Of a stretch of 64,000 bases of DNA, positions 41,478-52,600 are shown in pieces. The translations under genes and the position numbers were made by a program. The notes beneath the pieces are model-generated. The model was given only the letters and a program-made list of their open reading frames with translations. It searched no databases and was not told where the DNA came from. Every line of letters begins with the position of its first letter. Position 1 is the first letter of the stretch. Source of the stretch: Pilaira anomala (lineage: Eukaryota; Mucoromycota; Mucoromycetes; Mucorales; Mucoraceae). The stretch lies in assembly GCA_025716855.1 (NCBI GenBank), contig JAIXMQ010000009.1:248001-312000 (forward strand). Direction: 5' to 3'.

Positions 41478-42596
41478 ATGTCTTGGAAGCAAGCACAAGC
41501 AGCTCAACACGAGTATTCAGACGAAGAAGAGTATTCTGATGACGAATATGAACCTATTGACGTCTCTAGTTGGGGTAATCAAACAGTAACAAAGTCAGGC
41601 ACAACAGAAATCGAGGTGACCATGGACGGATGGAATTCACTTGTGGATCCAAACGTAAAAGTGAAATCAGGTGGTATCGGGAGTGGTCAACTTCATCGTA
41701 AAGGAGGTAACTTCAAGCCTCTTGACGAACAGCTCATTATCAATCAACGGTTAGGTAAGCCCATTCCTAAAGCTTTAGGTGGAGGAAAAAAGAGTCGTGG
41801 AAAGAAACCAAAGGGTCCTCCTCCTTCTTTCTCAAGAAGACCCCCTCCTTCTTCCTCAAGACCTCCTCCTCCTTCTTCCTCTACGTTCCGTGGTAGAGAC
41901 CCTATCGCTCCTGGTCAAGGTCCTTGGGGTTCGGGTCAACTCGCTTCTACTCCCTTTTGGGAACAACCAGCTTCAAGTGCTGTGTCAGGAACAAATGCTT
42001 CAAAGTATGCTACTCCTTCTTCTACTAGTAATCATCGTGCGCCTCCTCCTTCTCAGGCTGCTGCACATCAACCACCACCACCACAACAACAACAAAACAA
42101 TTATCATCAACAACCTTTGGCTCCACCTGCTGCTCCTGTTAGACAACCTGAGCCTGTAAATACATTTACTCCTTCTCGTTTTGGTAGTGCTGCTTCAAAG
42201 TATGCTACACCTCAACCTGCCTACCAACAGCAACAACAAGAGCAACAATATCAACAACAGCAATATCAACAACAACAGCAACAGCAACAGCAACAACAGC
42301 AACAACAACAATATCAACAGCAACAACAACAATATCAACAACAACAACAACAAGCTATGCAACAACAACAACAACAACAGCCACCTACTATTTATCACAA
42401 GTTGGCTGTACCTTGCTTAAACTTCAATATCGAAATGGGACCTGGTATCACAGCTCAATTATCTGTTTTTGAAGACGATGATCCAGTTCAAGTAGTTGAT
42501 AAATTTGAAAGAGATCATGCGATTACAATGAGTCCATTGCATAAACAAAGGTTTGCAGAAAAGGTGGCAATGTTGTTAGCAGAATACAAAAAATAA
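41478..42596 (+). CDS. Unknown acidic/proline/glutamine-rich protein with a conserved-looking C-terminal segment
   Basis: Intronless, 372 residues. The N-terminus is acidic (HEYSDEEEYSDDEYEPIDVS) and followed by Trp motifs (SSWGNQ, DGWNSL). A basic patch GGGKKSRGKKPKGPPPS leads to a Pro/Ser-rich middle, then a long interrupted polyglutamine tract (about 247-312) made of CAA/CAG. The last 55 residues look folded: LAVPCLNFNIEMGPGI, TAQLSVFEDDDPVQVVDKFE and HKQRFAEKVAMLLAEYKK, a strand-strand-helix-helix pattern of the kind found in scaffold or ubiquitin-like modules. SPY-like repeats NASKYATPS and AASKYATPQ occur twice. I cannot name the family. Confidence 0.7.
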   Translation: MSWKQAQAAQHEYSDEEEYSDDEYEPIDVSSWGNQTVTKSGTTEIEVTMDGWNSLVDPNVKVKSGGIGSGQLHRKGGNFKPLDEQLIINQRLGKPIPKALGGGKKSRGKKPKGPPPSFSRRPPPSSSRPPPPSSSTFRGRDPIAPGQGPWGSGQLASTPFWEQPASSAVSGTNASKYATPSSTSNHRAPPPSQAAAHQPPPPQQQQNNYHQQPLAPPAAPVRQPEPVNTFTPSRFGSAASKYATPQPAYQQQQQEQQYQQQQYQQQQQQQQQQQQQQQYQQQQQQYQQQQQQAMQQQQQQQPPTIYHKLAVPCLNFNIEMGPGITAQLSVFEDDDPVQVVDKFERDHAITMSPLHKQRFAEKVAMLLAEYKK

Positions 42597-42873
42597 AAAG
42601 ACACACATTTCCTATATACATATATTTTGCTTTGGTAGTACAACTATTTTTTTTTTTTTTCCAAACAAAAAAAATACAATTTTGCATACAATTTTTTCTT
42701 TTCTCTCCCTCTTTCTTATAACAAGTTTTCTTTGTTCAAAATGGTCATGTTTGTGTATAAAAGAGGTATACAAATAAATTAGAAGAAAAACTTTATCTCT
42801 TTCTTTCTTTCTCTCTCTCTCTCTCTCTCTTTTTTTTTTTTATTTTCTTATTTTAATAAAAAAAAATTATCTT

Positions 42874-45389
42874 ATGGAAAATAACATCATAGACGGTAGA
42901 CGTGAGAGGGTTGCTTTCGATAAGGTTTTTTTTTTTTTTTTTCTAGAAGAGCTTCAATAGAATAGATAAAGTTGACAACATTGACTTACTTCTTTTTTTT
43001 TTTCTTTAGATTACAGCAAGAATTAACAAGTTATGCTATGGTCTGGACATGAATTTCGTTGACCCAGTTGCCATTACCTTAAAGGTGAGAAAAAAAACAC
43101 ATACACACACACATTAACTCTATAATACTCATCCAAATACTCATGTAGGTCATCTCCGGTGTCTATCAAGGAGTAACAACCGCCGAGCTTGACAATCTCG
43201 CAGCGGAAACTGCAGCCTACATGACCACGACTCATCCCGATTATGCACTTTTAGCTGCTCGTATCGCTATTTCAAACCTACACAAAGAAACCAAAGAGAC
43301 ATTTTCTCATGTGATCAAAGACCTTTATGAATACATCAACCCCAAGACAAACAAACCTGCTCCCATGATTTCTGACTCTAGTTATCAAGTCATCATGGAC
43401 CACGCCGATCGACTGGACTCGGCCATCAACTACGACCGAGATTTCAACTATACATTCTTTGGTTTCAAAACGCTCGAACGATCCTATTTACTCAAGATCA
43501 ATGATAAAGTAGCGGAACGACCTCAACATTTAATCATGCGTGTAGCCGTAGGGATTCATGGTGGAGATGATATGGATGCTGTGATTGAGACGTATCATTT
43601 GATGTCGGAACGCTACTTTACCCATGCGAGTCCGACTTTATTTAACGCAGGTACACCTCGACCTCAACTCTCTTCTTGTTTCCTGTTAACGATGAAGGAG
43701 GATTCATTGGAAGGTGTGTTTGATACGCTCAAGATATGTGCACAGATCTCCAAGACAGCTGGTGGCATTGGACTCAGTGTTCATGATATACGTGCAAAAG
43801 GGACTTATATTGCAGGTTCACAAGGTACCTCCACTGGTATCTTACCCATGTTACGCGTCTTCAATGATACGGCCAGGTACGTGGATCAAGGAGGAAATAA
43901 ACGACCTGGAGCATTTGCAATCTATCTTGAGCCTTGGCATGCAGATATATTCACTTTTTTGGACCTACGAAAGAATGTGGGGAAAGACGAGATTCGTGCC
44001 CGGGATTTGTTTTATGCCCTTTGGATCCCGGATTTATTCATGGAACGTGTCAAAGCGAATGGAAATTGGTCACTGTTCTGTCCCAAGGAGGCACCAGGTC
44101 TTTGTGATGTCTATGGTGATCACTTTGTGAGTCTGTTTGAAAGGTATGAAAAGGAAGGGAAGGCAAAGGTGACCATCAAGGCACAAACTCTTTGGTACGC
44201 TATTTTGGAGGCTCAGATCGAGACGGGTAATCCGTTTATGCTCTATAAAGACGCTTGTAATCGAAAAAGCAATCAACAGAATTTAGGCACAATCAAGTCA
44301 AGTAATTTATGTACCGAGATCGTTCAATACTCAAGTCCTGAGGAAGTGGCCGTGTGTAACTTGGCATCCATTGCCTTACCTACGTTTGTAATCAATCGAG
44401 AGACATTTGATTTCCAAAAATTACATCAGGTTGTCAAAGTCATCACACGAAACCTAAATAAAATCATCGATGTGAATTATTATCCGGTAGTGGAAGCCGA
44501 GAGATCGAATAAGAAGCATCGTCCCATCGGGTTAGGTGTACAAGGTCTGGCAGATACGTTCATGTCCTTGAGGTTCCCATTTGATTCTCCAGAAGCGAAA
44601 GAACTCAATATTCAAATCTTTGAAACGATCTATCATGGTGCTTTAGAGGCCTCCTGTGACATCGCAAAGGAATTAGGACCGTATGAATCGTATGAAAACA
44701 GTCCTGTCTCAAAAGGTATTTTACAATACGATATGTGGCATGTAACACCTTCTTCGCTTTGGAATTGGACAGAGTTGAAGTCAAAGATTGCAAAACATGG
44801 TGTCCGTAACTCGCTCTTGGTCGCACCCATGCCTACTGCATCTACATCCCAAATCTTGGGATTTAATGAATGCTTTGAACCTTATACCTCGAACTTGTAC
44901 ACACGTCGTGTCTTGGCTGGCGAGTTTCAAATCGTGAACCCTTGGCTATTAAAAGACCTGGTAGAAATGGGTATCTGGGACGAAAACGTAAAGAACATGA
45001 TCATGTCGGATGTTGGCTCGATTCAAAACATCCCTGGTATTCCTCAAACCTTAAAAGATCTATACAAGACTGTCTGGGAAATCTCTCAACGTACTCTTTT
45101 GGATATGGCCGCTGATCGTGGCGCTTTCATTGATCAGAGTCAAAGTTTAAATGTGTTTATGGCAGAACCCAATTTTGGTAAATTGACAAGTATGCATTTT
45201 TATGGTTGGCAGAAGGGCCTCAAGACCGGTATGTATTATCTTCGTACTCGACCTGCAGTGGATGCCATTAAATTTACTGTGGATCAACTCGCGTTACGTG
45301 CGTATCTTAAAAAGGCCGAGAAAAATGAAGCGGCTAGTGTTGCTTGTTCTATTGAAAATAAGGATAACTGTGAAAGTTGTAGTGGTTAA
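42874..45389 (+). CDS. RNR1: Ribonucleoside-diphosphate reductase, large (alpha) subunit, class Ia
   Basis: Reduces ribonucleotides to deoxyribonucleotides with a small radical-generating subunit. Exons 42874-42924, 43010-43084 and 43149-45389; 788 residues. The N-terminal ATP-cone is coded by the short first exons ([22 protein letters not shown]). Catalytic features: [11 protein letters not shown] with the first redox Cys, NLCTEI with the Asn-x-Cys-x-Glu active-site set, [46 protein letters not shown] and [11 protein letters not shown] with the Tyr pair region downstream. The C-terminus is CESCSG, the shuttle dithiol. Compared with the human enzyme the N-terminus has a different first five residues (MENNI), and no upstream exon is needed. 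Confidence 0.95.
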
Positions 45390-45606
45390 AAATTTGTTAA
45401 TCCTTATACTACTTTTTTTTTTTTTTTTTTTTTTGTTATTGTGTATATATATATATATATATCCTACATCTCTCATATCTCTCTCCCCACATACCTTCTG
45501 CCAAATTATCTACTCTCTTTTTATAAAACAATAATAAAATGATCAAACTTGATAATATATAAAAAGGAATATATAATATATAATAGTTTATTTTAGATAA
45601 TAAATT

Positions 45607-47065
45607 TTACTTTTTTGATACAGTTTCTTCCGCTATCGTATTTCTTCTTTCTTTTTTAATTGTATCCCAATCGATACCAGATTTAACTCTTTCCTTTAAC
45701 CTCAAACTATGAGAAGATACAATGGGAGTATTATTATTATTCATTTTCTTCTTTTGTTCTAATTCAAGCTTTTGTTGTCGAGCATGTTCTGCTCTAGCTC
45801 TCATGGCTGCGTTCGGTCGAGGTTTATTGATTGTGGTGCTCTTTGTGGAGACTGTAGTATCTGAACTGGCAATGCTACTCGTATCGACTTCACGTGCCTT
45901 TTGTTGCTTTGTAGCTGTCAAAACGAATTTCGATTGTGTACCCGTTGTCGTAGGTGAATCACATACCGGAGCTAAATATATATAACATTTAATTTCTTTT
46001 TTTTTTTTTTTTTTGGTTATTTATTTTACCTGAAAGTCTTTTGGATGTTTTGGTATTAATACCTAATGTACTGTTTGCACGAGGAACAGGTGAGTTACTG
46101 GTGGCTCGTGTAGGAGGTGATACAGAAGATCTCAAGTTTAATGTAGAGTGACGTTTTAATGAGGCCGCCATGGCGGCTGATGTATGTGAGTTTGCAGTTC
46201 TGGCATTATCCTCACTGGGGTAAGATCGAAGGTTGGGTATAATTTGACTAATTTTAAAGAAAAAGTGAATAAGTTATTCATTTTATATATTAAATATATA
46301 TATATCTACCTTCTTGCTCTTTCTAAACGATGGGGATTACTATTTGCCGGTGTATCATCCCCTTTTTTTAATAAAAAAAATTATAAGTTAATCATGTCAA
46401 AATTATTCATAAAAAAAAAAAGACTCACAAGATATCCATGATGAACCATATGCTTCCGTCTTGGGCTCCTTTTGTTGAACTGGCATTGATTTTATTATAT
46501 CAATTTTCTTATCAGGCTCATCTTCTTGATAACGTCCATAGGGCTTATTTTTATCAAAGCTATTGGTATTATGTTTAACCGCACTCGCTTCATGCTTTCC
46601 TCCTTCATCTCCCCACCACGATGGAAAGGTATTGGGCATGATTGATTTATCGGTTTGAATTAATTCACCTGTACGTATGTTATACGTTGGCTTGGTTTCC
46701 TTCACTGTTTCCTTCACTGTTTCTTTTACTGTTTCTTTTGTTTCAGGTTCTGTTTCTTCTTTTATTGACTCGATCGTATGAGATTCAGGAACGATTGCTT
46801 CGTCTTCTTTTTCTGTTTCAGGCTATTAAAAAAAAAAAAAGTGTTAGGTTTCTTCGTTTTTAATTTATTATTGTTATTATTACTTTACTTGTTCTAGCTT
46901 CTTTTTTATTAAGGCTTCAGTACTTGACTGAATACGTGCACGATCGTCAGAATATAATACAGCAAAACAAATTAATTCTCGCAAGAGATTAAAAACGTCC
47001 GTAGGTGGATGTTTAGCTAAAAAGGCATGAACATAAGGTGGTAGAGTAGTAAGAAAAGATTCCAT
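45607..47065 (-). CDS. Unknown Ser/Thr-rich basic protein, five exons
   Basis: Minus-strand exons 46889-47065, 46429-46822, 46310-46361, 46030-46247, 45607-45971; 401 residues, all phases consistent. The N-terminal 55 residues look folded and helical (MESFLTTLPPYVHAFLAKHP, NLLRELICFAVLYSDD) and might form a small dimerisation module. Then an acidic region with a four-fold KETV repeat (ETKETVKETVKETVKETK), a NIRTGELIQTDKS segment with a PNTFPSWWGDEGG motif, and a basic Ser/Thr/Pro-rich tail (SPPTRATSNSPVPRA, RERRN-like basic end). No family recognised. Convergent with RNR1, with a 217-base spacer containing poly-T and an (AT)n run. Confidence 0.65.
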
Positions 47066-47082
47066 TGCAAACAAAAAATAAA

Positions 47083-47086
47083 GAGA

Positions 47087-47131
<45 letters not shown>
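47083..47131. repeat. (GA)n microsatellite in the leader of the unknown Ser/Thr-rich gene
   Basis: GAAAGAGAAAGA followed by about 18 GA units, starting roughly 18 bases upstream of the ATG at 47065. Confidence 0.9.
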
Positions 47132-47133
<2 letters not shown>

Positions 47134-47933
47134 AATAAAAAACTCAAGGGGAGATTTTATTTGTCTTACACAAAAAGGACTCTCTTTTTAAAGCATTTTA
47201 CACGTTCAACAAGAACACAAAAGTGAAATTAATTTTTTTTTTTTTTTTATTTATTTATAATGTTTGTTTGAAAAGTGCATGTAATAATTCAAATGTAAGC
47301 TTGATAAATACTTTTTTCCTATAAATAGAATAATCTACACTTTGTCAATAAAACATAAGCTCACAACTCAGATGATCATCAAAGGAGTGAGAGTGACATT
47401 TTGTTCCTGAAAAAAAAAACTTTTTTTTTTCTTCACGAAATAATCGCTTTATGTTGAATGTGTGGAGTACTTGATCTCTCTATTGTATTATCAAATGGAT
47501 TAATCTGACGAGATTATACGTAATATATACAAATAATTATGTACACACTTGATATATTTAAACAAATACATATTGTATTTACAGATAAAATAATAATGCC
47601 TACTTAGATCGAATATATCATCCCTTTTTTGCTTTCAACCAAACATTAAATCATTTCATTTTATACACAAAAACCCCCTAGTATAATTTTTTATTATATA
47701 AAACATTGTTGTACTCCAGATTATTCACAAGTTATATCCCCGAAAAATAACACAATTTATTTAAATTTAAGAACGAAAGCCATATGCTTTATTCTCAAAA
47801 AGAATCCACTGCTAATTTACATAAAAAAGTGTCATTCAAGGAGCTTCTATCACGTGAATATCATGTGCTAATCACGTGATATCTTTTTTGTTTTAAATAT
47901 AAATACCTTTATTTGGTCTCACTTTCATCCAAA
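47132..47933. other. Intergenic; contains two TCACGTGA palindromes
   Basis: AT-rich, no gene. At 47850-47857 and 47872-47879 two copies of TCACGTGA (22 bases apart) flank ATCATGTG, a half-similar site. CACGTG is an E-box bound by bHLH factors such as Cbf1. The pair ends 54 bases upstream of the tRNA gene. Whether it regulates anything is unknown. Confidence 0.4.
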
Positions 47934-48015
47934 GTCGCTTTGTCCGAGTGGTTAAGGAGTATGACTAGAAATCATATACGCTCTGCGTGCGCAGGTTCAA
48001 ATCCTGCAGGCGACG
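47934..48015 (+). tRNA. tRNA-Ser (anticodon AGA)
   Basis: 82-nt gene without intron. Acceptor stem GTCGCTT pairs with AGGCGAC, discriminator G. D-arm region TGTCCGAGTGGTTAAGG (A box), anticodon loop CTAGAAA with anticodon AGA, a long variable arm (TACGCTCTGCGTGCG) as expected for serine, T-arm GCAGGTTCAAATCCTGC (B box). A T6 run at 48020-48025 is the RNA polymerase III terminator. Decodes UCU (and UCC/UCA after A34 to I34 editing). Confidence 0.95.
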
Positions 48016-48222
48016 ACATCTTTTTTGTTTTTATTCAAAAAGTACGAGTGCGTGTAGCTGAACATCATGTAAAAATGTTCGTGATATAACGACTGTTATA
48101 CAAGTTGTTTATGTTCTTTGTAAATGATAATATATAGATTTAATGTAAAGGTAATATTTTAATGAGTAATGAAGTCTTCAATTAAAAGAGTGATTTTATT
48201 ATTTATATTTAAGCGTCAGTTT

Positions 48223-49120
48223 TTAAAAACTAATTTTTACGTTTTTACAATTATCCGCAAACATAAGCACCAGTTCTTTAATAGAATTAACCCGAATGTT
48301 AATAATTACATATTCTTCATTGCCCAACTTTAGATAAAATAAATCAAAAAGACCTTTTGGTTGTTTCGACAACATTGCATTCAACCATTGTATAATATCT
48401 AGTTCGTCCATGAGCCTCGAAATAAATAGAAAGGAAAATCACAAATGGAATTTTATCACCTCATGATATTTATGTCTTGCGACCATTTTCCAAAAGTTCG
48501 ACATAATAGAATGTTCCTAAAACAGTATTCGACATATTAATTGCTTCTTCATTTGGGTTTCCTTCGAAAGAGCAACTATCAAAGTTTATATAGTCCAAAG
48601 ACGGAAATTCATTAGAAAAAGACTTGAAAGAATCTAGTTTTATCTTACAGTTCTTCAACTGTAATCTTCTTATATGCAAAGGAGCCACTATTTCTTCAAC
48701 GGATATAGAGTATGCCGTGAAACTTGATTCAGTGATAAGTAATATTTCTAAATTATTAACATTTTCTTTTGGTATAATAGCTATTAAAAGTAAGTCGATA
48801 CCATTACCCTCTGAGGGTATTCCTTCTATTTCTACTTGACATGTTTTTTCACTGATGTTATTTAAGGCGAATACACCTATACCAAAGCCAATATTACGAC
48901 GCAAATGACAATTATTTATGAAAGAAACGAATGCGCCAGTTGGTATTTTAAATCGGCCGCCTGATACCGTAAGCACATTACATGTAATATTTGATTACAG
49001 AGCTTTAATCTATCGCCAACACATTGTTTCAATACTTGAAATACTTTTCGTAGCGTTTTTGTATAATTTATTAGAGTTTTTTATTTTTTTATTTACAAAA
49101 AGTATATACCATTCTATTTT
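48223..49120 (-). pseudogene. Decayed C-terminal part of an LRR/F-box-like protein
   Basis: Minus-strand frames in order: LRKVFQVLKQCVGDRLKLCN (about 49050), after a frame change TVSGGRFKIPTGAFVSFINN.. with leucine-rich patterns NVNNLEILLITESSF, IRRLQLKNCKIKL and FPSLDYINFDSCSFEG (48970-48480), then after stops MDELDIIQWLNAM and LGNEEYVIINIRVNSIKELV (48410-48223). The repeating L-x-x-L-x-L and N-C patterns resemble the C-terminal halves of large Mucorales F-box/LRR families. No N-terminal F-box and at least one frame break, so probably a relic; unrecognised introns could explain some breaks. Confidence 0.45.
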
Positions 49121-49219
49121 AGATGTTATATAGTTAAAGAATAGATCAAATATAATTTAAAATAAAGAAAGTTATTAACAGAAGCATTATTTTTATTGTA
49201 TATTTAGATTTAGAAATTA

Positions 49220-50692
49220 TTATTGTTTTCGTGATTGATGTGTTACAGGGTGAATGTTTTTATCTGTCAAACTCTTTCTAAGGTTTGTTTGGCGTGATGA
49301 AGTTGAACTGTAGCGTGTGGTCTTTTCTTCATCATCACTCATACCACCCACTTCAGTAAGACTAGAAGAGAATTTGGATATACCATATTTTTGATTATCT
49401 TCAAGGGCTGTATTAGGTGAAGGATATGTTGATTTACCTTCAAAAGAAGGTAAATCGGGAACTTTGTTTTTTTCTTCGCTACCAGCAGCAAGGTATTTTA
49501 TTGATCTAGGTGATGCTGGTACCAATGTACCATCTAGAGAACTGTAATAAGTATCTCTTTTTTCGTGAGATTGTTGTGCAGTAAGTTTTTCCTCGTCGTC
49601 GTCTCGAGCTCTTTGATGGGTTATAGATGTCATCGACATAATATCTTCTTCATCTAAACTGTCATCATCAGGTTTCGTAGATGTGGTACGGTGGCTAAGC
49701 TGCTTGATAATGAGGTATGATGCAATATACCCTATTCTTACATAATTAGTTTAAATTTTTCATGAATGAGCTTGATATATTTAACTTACAGTCAATAGTA
49801 TAAATAATAGGTGTGTGTCCACCAAGAACAGTTCTTGATACTAAGATACCAGTCAAAATATTGGAAAAACATACACCAAAACTATATAATAATAATTCAA
49901 GTAAATAAAAAGGCATTAAAATAATAGCAAGAAGAATGATATACGTTACCAATAAAGTAAACCTTCTGTAATTAAAGTCTTTTGAATGCTACTACCAAGG
50001 ATACGATAATGTTTATAGATAACTAAAATAAAACATCCAGACAAAAACGTATTTGCTGTACAGTCAATTACAGCTTTTGCGACAGCGATTCCGGTTGCTA
50101 AATAAGTAGAAGGAGCTTTGTAAGTAATTAGATACTACAAAGTTTTTATTTAAGTGAAAAAAAAATAACTTACGGTATTGGAAAACACAAATATTTTCAG
50201 CAGGCATAGCACTGGATCGTCCAATTGTGAAATTCACAATAATAAAAACACCAATAGCAAGTATAGGAGCAGATCCTACGCCTAAAATTAACTTGGATCG
50301 GTTGTTACCCAAGTAAGCTTTCCATAATAAAACAAATTGTAATGTCATATCTGCAATATTTACTCCTACAACAGAAAATGCAAGAAGCTATATATATATA
50401 TATATATTTGTTTTTTTTTTAAATAAAGAAGTTTAATTTCAATAATGCTTATATTTACAAATGTACAGTCTACTTTTACAAGTGAAGCAAGTAAAGTGAC
50501 AAAGGTAACAATCACTCCTAAAAGTGCTTGAAAAAATACGATGCCAATAATAGGTTTTTGAGATTTATACAGCATACCTCCAGTTTCAATCGTTTGCCAA
50601 ATAAAACATGTCATGCCGACTGTAACAAACATCATTGAAAATAAAGCCATATGCTGCTCATGTTCAATTTGATCTGATGTAATTGTATCCAT
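49220..50692 (-). CDS. Orphan seven-helix membrane protein with cytoplasmic Ser-rich tail
   Basis: Minus-strand exons 50459-50692, 50174-50387, 49950-50097, 49790-49881 and 49220-49731; 399 residues. Seven hydrophobic segments are visible: ALFSMMFVTVGMTCFIW, IVFFQALLGVIVTFVTLLAS, LLAFSVVGVNIADMTLQFVL, SAPILAIGVFIIVNFTIG, AVIDCTANTFLSGCFILVIY, LLYCFGVCFSNILTGILVS and a last one, HTPIIYTIDWYIASYLIIK, across the exon 4/5 junction. Basic RSKL and KHYR loops suggest a receptor-like topology with the N-terminus outside. The 170-residue tail is acidic/Ser-Thr rich (PDDDSLDEEDIMSMTS). Not one of the classical GPCR families I can name. The exon 5 acceptor was taken at AATAG (49732-49733) because the earlier one gives a stop. 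Confidence 0.7.
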
Positions 50693-51291
50693 ATTTTTTC
50701 GATTTTATGTGTGAAATAGAAAAATAATTATATAAAAGAAAAAATAAAAAAGAAAAGAAAAAGAAGAAGAGAGGTTTAATGATTTAAGTCCTTATTTATT
50801 ATAGTTACAAGCGTCTGACAATGGTAAAATATAGTACAACTCTTCTCCTTGTGAAGAAATAAAAAAAGGGAACCCGAAAAAAAAATATATATAAATTAGT
50901 AACGGAAAGAAAAAAGTGTTCAATGTATACAAAAGATAACTAAGTTTTTTTCAAGTACAATGGTTCCTATAAACGCATTGTCTCTCTTTTTTTTAATACA
51001 GTACAATACTTGAAAAAAAAAAGTATAAAGATAGAAGAGACTCATTTGATTGTATATTGAGACAGCTGTTATATATTTCGACGGAAGCTTATTGTCAATT
51101 TACTTTTTTTTTATTTTTTCATTGTTCCAAAATCTAAAGACGTGATCTGATTGGCTTAAACCGTCAATGGAAGAAACGAGAACCTGTTTAGAGCTGCATT
51201 ATTTGTCCCTCCATATTCATTGATCAGATTGGGTGACTGGAAAATAAAATCAATAACTTTTGGATACAAAAGCGTGGATTCTTGTTATACA

Positions 51292-51333
<42 letters not shown>

Positions 51334-52600
51334 CCTTATGCATATCGGAACGAAGCAGATATTATAAAGAGTCAGTCAGGTTTTTCTATATGAAATATAC
51401 ATACTTAATTTTATAATATATTTGACTTCAAAACAATCAGTTCTATTTGTAAATAAGAGCATATTGCTAATATTTTGGTTTCTTTTCAGGGACACATAAT
51501 TAAAGTTAAAATCCCTACGAAGCACCTTTTTTTTTTTTTGTATTTACAGAAAGCACAAATACAAATGTAACTTATGAAGATCTTTTCTTGATATCAGGAC
51601 AGAAAAACATTTATGTATGCTGACTATGTAGATTCTATTTACAAGCCATTAGATGAACATATTCCACAGATAAGGAATTTTCCCGTACTGATAAACTAAT
51701 ATATAATATATTACACAGCATAGTGTGGTTAATAATCTTATTACTATAGAAGGTAAATACATCAACAAAACTTCTCTTCTTGCTTGGACTCAAGGTTATG
51801 TACCACCATCACTTCAATGCAAGAAATATCGGGCGAGACCGAAAATGAGATTTAAAATTAAAAAAAATTGTTGGGTTAAAATTAAAAAGTCAAAATTTGG
51901 TTTCGCATATTTTTCATAATTTTATTCTGTATAATACGGTGGAGTAACTCTTACTTGATAGCTCAGTTTAAGGTTCACTCAGATATATTTTGACTCTGCA
52001 GTTATAAAATATTCCATCACTATACTTCCTTCTTTATTTCATAATTTAAAACCTTTTTTTTTAAAAATATCTTTTTGATTTTCCAACATAGTGGCTAATT
52101 AGGTTTTTTCTATTAATAAATTATAAAATAAACTCGCTATAAAAGAGAAAATATTTAAATATAGTGACTTGTCATAGAATTATTAAGCTATTTTTTTTTT
52201 TCTGGACAGAATGTGAAAATCTTTAATAGCCAATACATTAAAAATCAAAACATTTCCTGCATGAACCCTTTTTTTTTTTGACATTTTACGCGTCACGAAA
52301 TGTCAAGCTTCAAATTCGACAGAAAATAAAAAATTCGTGTTACTATATAGTATATGATCATTTGGATTACATGTATTTTTCTCACAGACGTGAAAAAAGA
52401 CAAAAAAAAACATGTTAAATATCGACATACACAACTATTCATAATTTCTTTTTGTTTGTTTAACTATTGTATAACTATTAGGGATATGTCAAAAATAAAA
52501 AAAAAAATCGTAACAATTTATTTTGGGTAGAATAATTATTTCCGTTGAATTCTAGCACCAAAATAAATTTCATTTATAGAAAGGACGTTTATTGTTTATT
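50693..52600. other. Intergenic, AT-rich, with one possible gene relic
   Basis: Contains a 30-plus T run (51297-51330), other A/T tracts and a possible relic at 51545-51905. The right end (52505-52600) is homologous to the 3' UTR of the oxidoreductase at 35569-35665 (TTTATTTTGGGTAGAATAAT). Confidence 0.5.
51545..51905 (+). pseudogene. Possible relic of an unidentified protein gene
   Basis: Three plus-strand pieces in shifting frames have protein-like composition: TNVTYEDLFLISGQKN, YADYVDSIYKPLDEHIPQIR and, after stops, ITIEGKYINKTSLLAWTQGY followed by VPPSLQCKKYRARPKM. The frame breaks suggest a pseudogene. No family recognised. Confidence 0.3.

Noticed and set aside
42195..42420. Poly-Leu and poly-Asn frames in the polyglutamine region
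   Set aside because: These are alternative readings of the CAA/CAG repeat.
49746..49952. Independent 68-codon membrane peptide gene
   Set aside because: It is exon 4 of the seven-helix protein read through its flanking introns.
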